Part shown: positions 42,033-50,519 of the stretch, piece by piece
Numbering within the stretch: position 1 is the stretch's first letter
How the letters are laid out: each line of letters starts with the position of its first letter
Assembly: GCA_024232965.1 (NCBI GenBank)
Contig: JACKQF010000010.1
Span: 49,111 to 113,110, forward strand
From: Verrucomicrobiaceae bacterium
GTDB taxonomy: Bacteria > Verrucomicrobiota > Verrucomicrobiia > Verrucomicrobiales > Verrucomicrobiaceae
Direction: 5' to 3'
DNA: 64,000 nucleotides
Program-made: the position numbers and the translations under genes
The notes under the pieces: model-generated
The model's database searches: none
What the model was told of the DNA's origin: nothing
Seen by the model: the letters and a program-made list of their open reading frames with translations, nothing else

Positions 42033-43514
42033 TTACGCGATCCAGGGTTTGATCACCTTCCCCGCCACATCCGTGAGCCGGAAATCCCGGCCTTGGAAGC
42101 GGTGGGTCAGCTTCAGGTGGTCAAAGCCAAACTGGTGCAGCATCGTCGCGTGGAAGTCATGCAGATCCACCGGATCGCGCACGATGTTCCAGCCGATCTC
42201 ATCCGTCTCGCCATAAGTCAGACCGCCCTTCAGACCACCACCGGCGGCCAACATGGTGAAAGCGAAGGGGTGGTGATCGCGCCCAGAAACATTGGCGCTG
42301 CCATTGCGATTTTCTCCCAAGGGTGTGCGGCCAAATTCGCTGCCCCAGACGATCATCGTGCTGTCCAGCAGGCCGCGCTGTTTGAGGTCTTTCAGCAGCG
42401 CGGCGATGGGTTGGTCGGCCATGCCTGCGTTGTAAGTCAGTTCGTTGTCCAGATTGCTGTGGTGATCCCAAGAGGCGTGCATGATGCTGACGAAGCGCAC
42501 TCCGCGCTCCACCAACCGCCGCGCCAGCAGGCAATTTGTGGCAAAAGCCTTGAACTGGCCGGGACCACCGCCACGCGTGGCCTTATTGGGCGGGTCCTTG
42601 CGGTTCACGCCATACATCTCCAGCGTCTGCGCACTTTCACCCTTGAGATCGATCAGATCTGGGGCTGCGGCCTGCATGCGGAAGGCCAGCTCGTAGGCAG
42701 CAATGCGGCTGGCGATCTCGGGATCGCGGACTTGATCGTAGCGGCTTTGGTTCAGCTCCAGCAGGGCATCCAGGCCCTTGCGTTGCAGATCCATTGGCAG
42801 GCCCGCGGGGTTTTTCAGATTTAGGACGGGCTCGCCTTGATTGCGGAAGAGCACCCCGGCGTACGAGCTCGGCAAAAACCCGCTCTGCCAAAGACTCGCG
42901 CCGCCACTGGTGCCGCGTCCGGCGGAGAGGACCACATACCCGGGCAGATTTTGCGAAGGACTGCCGAGACCGTAGTTCAGCCACGATCCGACGGTCGGCA
43001 GCCCAAACTGCGCCCGGCCACAGTGCAAGACCAACTGCCCGGGGTGGTGATTGAACTGCTCCGTGTGCAGGCTGCGCACCATCAGCCAATCGTCCGCCGT
43101 TTGCGCCATGTGCGGCAGCAGATCGCTGAAGTCCATCCCGGACTGGCCGTGCTTCTTGAACTTCCTGGGACTGCCCATCAACCGCGCCGTCTCCTTTTTG
43201 ATGAAGGCAAAGCGCACGTTCTTGGTCATGCTCTCCGGCAAAGCCTGACCGTGCAGTTCGTTCAGCTTCGGCTTCGGATCAAAGAGGTCCACCTGACTGG
43301 GCGCGCCTTCCATGAAGATGAAGATGCAGTTCTTTGCCTTCGCCGGAAAGTGCGGTGCCCGAGGTCGTAGCGGATCTGTGCCGCCGACTTCCGCCGCCGA
43401 GATCAAGCCGTCCTGGGCCAGCATCGCCCCCAGCCCCATCATGCCCAGTCCACTGGCAGACGTGGTCAGAAATTCACGGCGAGTGCGCAAGATTTGTTCT
43501 TCGACGGGATGCAT
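42033..43514 (-). CDS. DUF1501 protein, Tat-exported
   Basis: A 493-aa protein. The signal contains RTRREFLTTSASGLGMMGLGA. DUF1501 motifs are complete: FIFMEGAPSQVDLFDPKP, GQLVLHCGRAQFGLPTVGSW, NCLLARRLVERGVRFVSI, WGSEFGRTPLGE and GRDHHPFAFT. It is of the longer type that usually follows a DUF1549/DUF1553 gene; none is upstream here, so it is orphaned. The stop is six bases from the convergent PhoD stop. ATG 43514 starts the typical MHPVEEQ leader. Confidence 0.9.
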   Translation of the reverse strand: MHPVEEQILRTRREFLTTSASGLGMMGLGAMLAQDGLISAAEVGGTDPLRPRAPHFPAKAKNCIFIFMEGAPSQVDLFDPKPKLNELHGQALPESMTKNVRFAFIKKETARLMGSPRKFKKHGQSGMDFSDLLPHMAQTADDWLMVRSLHTEQFNHHPGQLVLHCGRAQFGLPTVGSWLNYGLGSPSQNLPGYVVLSAGRGTSGGASLWQSGFLPSSYAGVLFRNQGEPVLNLKNPAGLPMDLQRKGLDALLELNQSRYDQVRDPEIASRIAAYELAFRMQAAAPDLIDLKGESAQTLEMYGVNRKDPPNKATRGGGPGQFKAFATNCLLARRLVERGVRFVSIMHASWDHHSNLDNELTYNAGMADQPIAALLKDLKQRGLLDSTMIVWGSEFGRTPLGENRNGSANVSGRDHHPFAFTMLAAGGGLKGGLTYGETDEIGWNIVRDPVDLHDFHATMLHQFGFDHLKLTHRFQGRDFRLTDVAGKVIKPWIA

Positions 43515-43717
43515 GGGCGACGGGGTGAAGAGGTCCGCAGGTACCAACGCTGCCGCTGGCCGGGACTTGCGTTTCCAGCCCGCCAATCCAGCAAATCTGC
43601 CGTTTCGAAGGGATCTGCGTAAAAAACACGGCCTTTTAGTGACTTAGTTGACACACACTGCTCGACACTGAGTGGCATTTCTTGATAGCCTTGCGAAAAT
43701 TCACACACACACTAAGT

Positions 43718-44470
43718 ATGGCCAAGAAAAAAACGCAGCCCAAAAAGGCACCTCCAGCGAAGAAGCCGGTGGCAAAACCCGCCAAATCCGCGAAGCCTGC
43801 ACCCAAGCCCGTGAAGGCAAAAGCCCCGGCCAAAAAGGCACCCGTTCCGGCCAAGAAATCTCTCCCAGCGGCGAAGTCTAAACCTGCCGCCAAGCCTGCT
43901 CCGAAGTCAGTCGTCAAAAAGGCCCCAGCGCCTGCCCCAGCAAAACCGGCTCCCAAACCCGTCGCAAAGCCAGCGACACCCGCACCCACCCCGAAGCCAG
44001 TGCCAGCCCCTACACCGATCGTCACTGCCGCTCCGGCCGCGCCCGCCCTGGCTCCGAAGCCACCTGCACCAGTCGTCAGCATGAAAATGAAACTTGATGA
44101 GGTGCCCAAGCCCGAGATCCCGCCAGGTGTCCCCTTGACGGTTAGCGCCCAGGGTGCCCCCGGCGCGGCCAGCTCTGGCAACGTCCAGCCCGCCAATCTC
44201 CTGGTCCTCGTCACCTGCGCAGGCTGGCCAGTGGCGGATCTGACCGAGGATCACTTCACCATCATGGAGCACTTCGATGTCCCTGGGCAGATGGCCCCTT
44301 TCAGCAACAACATCGTGAACTTCCGCAACGCCGGCTCGGGTGCCTACCTCATCCAGGTCCGTCCGATCAGCAGTGCTGCATGGCGTGGCGGACATCACCT
44401 CGCGCAAATCCTGGTATCGTCTCCCGATGATCGGCAGGGTCAGGCGGCCGCGAAGATCATCGTTCGCTAA
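43718..44470 (+). CDS. Lys/Ala/Pro-rich protein with C-terminal globular domain
   Basis: A 250-aa protein. Residues 1-120 are PAKKP-type repeats like histone H1 tails. Residues about 150-250 look like a small beta-sandwich (NLLVLVTCAGWPVADLTEDHFTIMEHF, IVNFRNAGSGAYLIQVRP). The basic tail could bind DNA, RNA or anionic polysaccharide. No signal peptide is seen. The stop overlaps the convergent TPR gene by 14 bp. I do not recognise the C-terminal domain. Confidence 0.65.
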   Translation: MAKKKTQPKKAPPAKKPVAKPAKSAKPAPKPVKAKAPAKKAPVPAKKSLPAAKSKPAAKPAPKSVVKKAPAPAPAKPAPKPVAKPATPAPTPKPVPAPTPIVTAAPAAPALAPKPPAPVVSMKMKLDEVPKPEIPPGVPLTVSAQGAPGAASSGNVQPANLLVLVTCAGWPVADLTEDHFTIMEHFDVPGQMAPFSNNIVNFRNAGSGAYLIQVRPISSAAWRGGHHLAQILVSSPDDRQGQAAAKIIVR

Positions 44471-46052
44471 CCTTCGCCAGAGCCCCAGCCCCGCTGCGCA
44501 CGCGCAGCAGCGCATCCCCCGGCTCGGCTGGGGTATCGCGCGCGGCCAGTTCGTCTAGCGCCTGTCGGGCGATGTGCATCTGCCCGGACGCAATGGCCAG
44601 GGACGCCAGCATCCGCAGACTCGTCGCATCCACTTCCGCCACCGACAGCCTTTTCAGCGTCTGGAAAGCGGAATCCGGAAATCCGGCCGCCAATTGGCAG
44701 AGCGCAAGTTCTCGCACCCCCTCTGTATCTGTCGGGAAACGACCCACAAACGATTGCCAGGTGCTGAGACATGAGCGCGCATCTTTGCCTGCCGTGAGGA
44801 ATTTTGCCCGCTGGAGCTGGAGCTCTTGGCATTGCGGGTGGCGCTGTTCCAACGTTTGGAGGAGTTCCCGGGCCAGTTTGGGCTCCCGGAGGGCAGACAC
44901 ATCCAGCGCCGCAGTCAGGAGTTCTGCGCAGCCTTCGTTGGTCGTGGCAATGCGATCCAGCAGTGCGAGACATTCGTCTTTCCGGCCTAGCTTCGGGCTC
45001 AGCATCCAGGCGCGAGCCATCGCCCCCGGCACAGCCGCAGCGGCCATCCGCAGGTAGAGATCACAGGCGCGGGGTTCAAAGTGAGCTTTTTCCGCAAAGG
45101 CGGCGGCTTGGGCAGCCCATTCCTTCCATTTCGGATCTGCGTCTGGCCCCAGCTCGCTCCACTCCAGCCGGTCGCAATCGAGCTGCGCCAGGAAGCGCTC
45201 AATCCACGGCAGCAAAGCCTCCGTCTTGCCGCACAGACGTGCTGGGGTCAAGGCACGCCGCAGCAGACGCTCTGGGACGGGGCTTGCCCCGCCCGCCGCT
45301 AGCTGCTTTAGACATTCGTCCAGTGCTTCGCGGGCGTGATCGGACTCAATTTGCACTCGCACCAGGAGATCCCGTGCGATGTCCAGGTCCTGAGGTCGAG
45401 TGCCGTCCGGAGGCTCGATGAGCCAGTCCCGGATGACCTGTACCGCACTGCCAGGGCGACGGGATGAGCGACAAACGGCCACAAAAAGGTCCAGCACCGG
45501 CCAGTCTGCCACCGGGGAATCGCAGGCACGCAGTAGGATCTCTGCGGCGAGTTGGTTGTCATGTTCCTGGATCGCGCGATCCGCGAGTTGCCGCAGGGCC
45601 TCAAGGCGATCCGACTCCGGCAGGCTGATTTCCGCCGGGGCGACGAGATGGGTAAAGGCTTGGCTCGTCGGCAGCTTGTCTTTGCGTTGCAAGGTAGCGT
45701 TGAGAAAGGCGCGGGTCAGTTTTGGGTCTGCCAAAAGGGGTTCTTTGGCAGAAAGCAGCACATCCATCATCTCCGCTGGCGGACGCGGTGCCCAGTCGAT
45801 GAGGCTCTGCAGCGTCGCGGGTGCCAGGTTTGGCAGGGCAGCCTGCGCTTCCTTGCAGGAGGGATGGCTGGAGATGCTGAGAAACCGCGTCAGCACTCCG
45901 ATCTTCATCTGCTCAATCTTTTGCGGCAGCACCACCGAAGGCACAGGACGCATCGCCCACCACCAGCCGCCCGCCACGCCGCAGCCGAGCGCTAGGCCCA
46001 GCGCGGTGGCGCGCAAAAAGTGGTGCGTCGGAGAGCTAGCGCATCGCGGCAT
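44457..46052 (-). CDS. Membrane-anchored TPR-type protein, partner of the PelA-like protein
   Basis: A 531-aa protein with one N-terminal transmembrane segment (about residues 13-33) and then helical repeats in which Ala/Leu patterns recur every ~34 residues (FLAAGKDARSCLSTWQSFVGRFP and LASLAIASGQMHIARQALDELA are typical). This is a TPR/Sel1-like superhelix facing the periplasm. Its start overlaps the stop of the PelA-like gene by 17 bp, so the two are coupled. PelB, the partner of PelA in Pel export, also carries a TPR superhelix, but it is far longer and has a porin; no porin is present here. Confidence 0.6.
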   Translation of the reverse strand: MPRCASSPTHHFLRATALGLALGCGVAGGWWWAMRPVPSVVLPQKIEQMKIGVLTRFLSISSHPSCKEAQAALPNLAPATLQSLIDWAPRPPAEMMDVLLSAKEPLLADPKLTRAFLNATLQRKDKLPTSQAFTHLVAPAEISLPESDRLEALRQLADRAIQEHDNQLAAEILLRACDSPVADWPVLDLFVAVCRSSRRPGSAVQVIRDWLIEPPDGTRPQDLDIARDLLVRVQIESDHAREALDECLKQLAAGGASPVPERLLRRALTPARLCGKTEALLPWIERFLAQLDCDRLEWSELGPDADPKWKEWAAQAAAFAEKAHFEPRACDLYLRMAAAAVPGAMARAWMLSPKLGRKDECLALLDRIATTNEGCAELLTAALDVSALREPKLARELLQTLEQRHPQCQELQLQRAKFLTAGKDARSCLSTWQSFVGRFPTDTEGVRELALCQLAAGFPDSAFQTLKRLSVAEVDATSLRMLASLAIASGQMHIARQALDELAARDTPAEPGDALLRVRSGAGALAKVSER

Positions 46053-48855
46053 AAGGAAGCTGGGTGGCCCGAAGAGTAATGACGGAACGTGGCGGCAGCG
46101 TCAGGCGTGCCTGACCCTCCGCATCTGCCAAATGGTGAAGCGGCGCGCCGGATCCACGTGCGGTGCACATCGCCCCAGGCTCAAGCCCGCCGACGACCAC
46201 CTCCACACTGCCTGCTTGTGGGGTCGACACGGAAATGCCGAGCGGCGAGCGGCTGTGGATATGCAAAGGCCGACTGGCTGACACGAGGTGAAGCTGGCGA
46301 CCCAGCGCAGCTTCGTCTTTCAAGACCAGCTCCGTCAGGGGACGGCCCATCGTTTGGACATAGAGCATGCCGTTGTGGGTGCTCCAGCCGACCACTCCAC
46401 GGCACCGATCGAGATCCGGCACGCCCATCCGCTGCGGCAGGCGCAGGGTGCGTGACCAGCCGCTGTTCAGAATGATCCAGTGATCGCGCCCCACCGTCAT
46501 CACCTTTGTGGCAGCCGCATCTGCGGAAAGGCGGGCGTATTGGGCAGCGGTCATCGCATGCAGAGGCTGCGCTTGGCACCAGTCCAGGGTCCGTTGCAGC
46601 ACCGAAAGACCCTCCGCATCCGCTACCTGACTGAAAGTCGCTGCCAGATGCACGGGCGTGCTGACGACGCCAGCACCGCTCTCTTGCCAGCCGCGGATCA
46701 GCCGATCCGCATCCTGGAGCCGACGGTGATCCATGCCCAAAAGTCCAATTTTACCAGCCCGCATCGCAGACTCGGGCGACGGCCAGCGCGGGTTCCAGGC
46801 ATCCGGCAATTGGGCGATATTTACCTGGGCGCAGATCGAAAGAGCCTCCGCACTTGGCCGCGCGCCATGGGGCCAGAGGAACATTTGCATGGATTTGCCA
46901 GCGGGTAGCAATTGACGCTGGAGGTAGTTCAGCGATCCGATGAGCTCCCGGCGCAAACCGCGCACGTCGTCCTTCGCAGACGCATTCAACGGCCCGGTCG
47001 CGATTGCACCCGCCGCCCAGCTGGTGGGGCGCGAGAAGGAATTCGCCGCCGCCTCGACCTGCGGCAATTCATAAATGGAACGCGCCACGGCCTCATACTC
47101 GCCAGCATTGGCCGGATCACTTTCAGAGGAAAGGCCACGCACGTCCGCCTCGCCAATCGCAACCGTGACGGGCAGCGCATACTCCTCCAGAATGTGGGAG
47201 CGAAACACCTCGCCACACGTTGGTGCACCGGGGAACTGTGCCCGGGTGGTGAATCCCGCTCCCTGCATGTGGAAGGCAAAAATGCGATGGCCGTTTTGCA
47301 TCGCGGTATCAGGGACAGGCGTCTCATCCAGAGCGGGCAACCACTTTGACGCCAGCTTCAGAAGATCCACTTGCGGGCCGAGGCTGAGGGCCGTCGGGTC
47401 GTTCCACAGCATCCCCCACGGCGCGACGAAACAGGCATCGTATCGCTGGGCCTGGATCGTGCCCGTGTCGGCACGCCAGGAGAGCAGCACCTGCGCACCC
47501 GAGGGCGCCTGAAGATCCCGGAATCCGGCTTGTAGGGGCTGGAGGACACGTCCACCGAGGGCCAGCTCGTTGTCCAAGGCAGCGACGGAAATCTTAGCAG
47601 CCTCAGGCATTAGCGCGCCGCTGCCCTTGAGTCCCAGAGTGGGGCGGATGGCCTCCCATGCGGCGGCATCTTCCCAGGGTTGACCCTGAATCAGCAGCGG
47701 AATCCCCCGGCGGGTGATTTCTGCCACCCAGCCCGCCAGATCCATCTGCTGCGCCGCATTCAGGTGCAGATCTGCATCCAGAACGATTCCCGCAATCGGT
47801 TCCTGGGGTAGGGCAGGCAGCACACCGCCGCCGATATCGAAGTACTCCACCACCGCTCCCGCCCATCGCAAGGCTGGTGCCAGCAACCCGGCAGTCTGGG
47901 TCTCGTCCGCTGGTGCGGAGGCCACTCCAGTCACGGCTTCGTCCCATCCATGCAGCACCATGACGCGGCGCGGGACGGCGCACACGGGAGCACCGACTTT
48001 TCCGCTGAGATCTGACGTGGTAATGAAGGGTACGCAACCCAGCGCACGCAAACGATCGGCGGTCGCCTTTGCTAGCGCAGTATCTTTGGGATCGACGTAA
48101 TCGACCGCGTACACCTTCAGTCCCTGCCCCTGCGCGCTGCGAATTTTTCCCTCCAACCAGGCAGAGTCTGCCGGGCTATTCGCCTTAAAGTTGTGCGTCT
48201 TCGGGTCAAAGGTCTGATAGACGCTCTCCACCAGGACTCCCTTCACAATGCCCCGGAGGTCAGGCAGCAGGTCAAAACCGCGGTTGAGGACGATGCTCTT
48301 ATCTGGATACCGTTCATGCAGTGCGCGAATCATCGCCAACATCGCGCCCCGAAAGGACGCAGCGTCTTTGGGAGCGACCCGTTCCAGCAGCGTGAGACTG
48401 TCCACGGTATCTAGAAAGAAGCCGTCATAGCCCAGACGCATGGTCTCCGAAGCCAAAGAATCCACCATCGCTGCCTGCCAACTTGGGGCGCTGATGTCCA
48501 GCAGACTGCTACCCCAGTGATCGTTCTTGCCCAGGACCGGGATTTTCCGTTCCTCCGCCAAACGCTCCAAAGCCGAACCCTTGGCCGCCTCCACCGTGGA
48601 GAGGTAGGCGAGGTACTGATTCCCATTCTCATGCCCAAGCCGCAGATCGACATCTGCCCCGGGGTCCAAAATACACAGGTTAAATGCCAGCAATGCCTCC
48701 GCAGGTGGTTTCGCCGAATAGTCAACATAGAGCCGAGTCTCCTCCTTCTCCAAAGGCCCACCAAACACGGTCGCGCCGAGCGCCAGCCCCGCGGAGGCGA
48801 CCAAGGGCAAGGCTTTTTGCCTGAAACGATGTGGGGGCGACTCTGTAAAAACCAT
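46036..48855 (-). CDS. PelA-like protein (GH114-type hydrolase plus deacetylase-like domain)
   Basis: A 939-aa protein, close to the size of Pseudomonas PelA, with a signal peptide (hydrophobic part about residues 16-34). Residues about 45-270 form a GH114-type barrel with signature YDGFFLDTVDS (143-153). A central Rossmann-like region follows at about 280-450. From ~510 on there is a PelA-type deacetylase-like region starting GHRIFAFHMQGAGFTTRAQFPG (broken here as H529-M-Q-G-A-G-F535). As I recall, PelA has HxDGDxF there; both acids are replaced, so deacetylation is doubtful. ATG 48855 fits the signal peptide; GTG 48900 and ATG 48894 are alternatives. No other pel gene is present. Confidence 0.75.
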   Translation of the reverse strand: MVFTESPPHRFRQKALPLVASAGLALGATVFGGPLEKEETRLYVDYSAKPPAEALLAFNLCILDPGADVDLRLGHENGNQYLAYLSTVEAAKGSALERLAEERKIPVLGKNDHWGSSLLDISAPSWQAAMVDSLASETMRLGYDGFFLDTVDSLTLLERVAPKDAASFRGAMLAMIRALHERYPDKSIVLNRGFDLLPDLRGIVKGVLVESVYQTFDPKTHNFKANSPADSAWLEGKIRSAQGQGLKVYAVDYVDPKDTALAKATADRLRALGCVPFITTSDLSGKVGAPVCAVPRRVMVLHGWDEAVTGVASAPADETQTAGLLAPALRWAGAVVEYFDIGGGVLPALPQEPIAGIVLDADLHLNAAQQMDLAGWVAEITRRGIPLLIQGQPWEDAAAWEAIRPTLGLKGSGALMPEAAKISVAALDNELALGGRVLQPLQAGFRDLQAPSGAQVLLSWRADTGTIQAQRYDACFVAPWGMLWNDPTALSLGPQVDLLKLASKWLPALDETPVPDTAMQNGHRIFAFHMQGAGFTTRAQFPGAPTCGEVFRSHILEEYALPVTVAIGEADVRGLSSESDPANAGEYEAVARSIYELPQVEAAANSFSRPTSWAAGAIATGPLNASAKDDVRGLRRELIGSLNYLQRQLLPAGKSMQMFLWPHGARPSAEALSICAQVNIAQLPDAWNPRWPSPESAMRAGKIGLLGMDHRRLQDADRLIRGWQESGAGVVSTPVHLAATFSQVADAEGLSVLQRTLDWCQAQPLHAMTAAQYARLSADAAATKVMTVGRDHWIILNSGWSRTLRLPQRMGVPDLDRCRGVVGWSTHNGMLYVQTMGRPLTELVLKDEAALGRQLHLVSASRPLHIHSRSPLGISVSTPQAGSVEVVVGGLEPGAMCTARGSGAPLHHLADAEGQARLTLPPRSVITLRATQLPYAAMR

Positions 48856-48874
48856 AATGTGAATCAGGCGACAC

Positions 48875-48892
48875 GATCTCAAAATTGAGATC
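48875..48892. promoter_or_regulatory. 18-bp perfect palindrome upstream of the PelA-like gene
   Basis: GATCTCAAAATTGAGATC is a perfect palindrome 20 bp upstream of the chosen start. On the minus strand a TATAAT box lies about 30 bp further upstream (near 48920), without a good -35. The palindrome would lie in the leader and suits a dimeric repressor. It also covers the alternative start region, which argues for the downstream ATG. Confidence 0.5.
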
Positions 48893-49025
48893 ATTTTCAC
48901 AATAGCGATTCAAATTATAGAATCAAGACAAAACATGGTCCTTTTATAACAAATAGTCACTCCATTAGCCGACTACAGCCACAATGGACCGATGAGTCCC
49001 AACGCCCGTCATCAATTCATTCCCT

Positions 49026-49610
49026 CTATCTTGTCAATCGGGCGGTGGGCGAACGAACCAGATACTTGAGATAGGCGGGAAGCTCTCGGGCGATGGAGTA
49101 GAGATCGCGGGCCTCGAAATAATGGGGATGAGCGTTGAAGAGAGGAGAGACGCCCAGCTTCGAAAGGGCCAGTTTGGAACGTGGAATGTGAAAATATTGG
49201 GTGATCACGAACACACTCTTCAGCTTTTCCGCCCGCAGAATGGAGACGGTATTCTCTGCGCTTGCCTGCGTATCGACCCCGAGATCATCCACCCAAATGG
49301 CTGAATCAGGAATCCCAGTAGCAACGAGATATCGCTTCATGGCCGTTCCCTCCGGGACACCTTCCTTTCCCGTGCCACCACTGACAATGATCTTCGGGAA
49401 GTATCCCTTTTGGAAGAGCATCGCCGTCGTGTCCAGTCGGGCTTTGAGTCGAGGCGATGGCGATCCGTCAGGATTCACTTGGTTCCCGAGAACCAGCGCA
49501 ACGTCCGCCTTGCCAAGATGGTCAGTCATTCCGCTCCAAACGAGAATTCCTGCTCCTGCCAGCAACAGCAGGACCGCGAACGAGAGGGTGAGCAGCAGTT
49601 TACGCTTCAT
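49026..49610 (-). CDS. SanA/YdcF-like DUF218 membrane protein
   Basis: A 194-aa protein with an N-terminal transmembrane helix (residues 4-26) and a DUF218 domain: DVALVLGNQVNPDGSPSPRLKARLDTTAMLF, KIIVSGGTGKEGVPEGTAMKRYLVATGIP, DTQASAENTVSI, and VITQYFHIPRSKLAL. It has the SPRL and SAENT motifs of YdcF-type proteins, which the paralogue at 10234 has only in altered form. Function in the envelope is unknown. The ATG at 49610 fits the membrane anchor. Confidence 0.88.
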   Translation of the reverse strand: MKRKLLLTLSFAVLLLLAGAGILVWSGMTDHLGKADVALVLGNQVNPDGSPSPRLKARLDTTAMLFQKGYFPKIIVSGGTGKEGVPEGTAMKRYLVATGIPDSAIWVDDLGVDTQASAENTVSILRAEKLKSVFVITQYFHIPRSKLALSKLGVSPLFNAHPHYFEARDLYSIARELPAYLKYLVRSPTARLTR

Positions 49611-49730
49611 ATTGAATTGGCCGAAGGGCAGAGTCTTCACCTGCCGGACGGGGGCGAACTCCGCATTCTGGGATGAGGATTGAGCTCGTAGCGGTCATTG
49701 CGTTTAGACCGGTGCCTAGTTGGTCATTGT

Positions 49731-50255
49731 TCACTTATTCGCCTCCTTATAACTTCGTTCGATGAGACACTTTCGCGAATCAGGCTCTTGAATCAATGAA
49801 ACCCTGGAAAAAGCCCATCCGCCAGCATAGAAAACAGCAATGGACTTCTTGGCACTGAGAGCCTTGAGCGTCTCTTTAAGCTCAAGACCAGCCCCCCAAT
49901 TGTTCCCTGCCAAGACAATGTTTGGGCGATCCAATTGTGTCTCCTTCTGATGGTCCGACTCATAAAATCGCGCCAAAAACTTCTTCACCTGCTCCTTCGT
50001 GTGATAGCCGTCCAGACCGCTGATCTGATAACTGCCCAATACCCCTTCAGCAGACGGCATCCAGCATATGATCATAATGGAGTTGTTGATGGGGCGCATG
50101 GTCTTTGGCTCCTCTCCACCATCGAACATCTGGTACAAACTCACCGTCTGCCTCGGGTCATTGAGGACCGATCCAAATCGTTGAGCGGACGAAGGCTCGT
50201 GGGCGAAAGCCGGCAAACTCACAACTAAACTGGTGGCGATAAGCAATGCTTTCAT
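49731..50255 (-). CDS. Hypothetical secreted protein
   Basis: A 174-aa protein with signal peptide MKALLIATSLVVSLPAFA. The mature part has an alpha/beta look (NNSIMIICWM, NIVLAGNNWG, SIAVFYAGGWAFSRVSLIQ) and one late cysteine. No family is recognised. It is followed downstream by the SanA-like gene on the same strand, about 120 bp away. Confidence 0.6.
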   Translation of the reverse strand: MKALLIATSLVVSLPAFAHEPSSAQRFGSVLNDPRQTVSLYQMFDGGEEPKTMRPINNSIMIICWMPSAEGVLGSYQISGLDGYHTKEQVKKFLARFYESDHQKETQLDRPNIVLAGNNWGAGLELKETLKALSAKKSIAVFYAGGWAFSRVSLIQEPDSRKCLIERSYKEANK

Positions 50256-50519
50256 GGCGTCCGCTAGTGGTGCATCGTTGCTGATTCGCCCATCATTGTT
50301 GGCACCGGTAGAACATGTCTCAATTTCATGACTAGAAAGAGGAGATCAATTTCTGCACTGGAAGTCAAGCCCTGGGGCCCCATCAGCGAACATCAGCGGT
50401 TCAAAAGTATGGCTGCGCCTTTGGGATGACGGCGGCGAGACGCGCAGCCGCTGCGCAGGTTGCCCTTCCTTGTCGATGGCACTAAAGGAGGGTTGCACGG
50501 TGAACGGTCGGCCGTCTTC

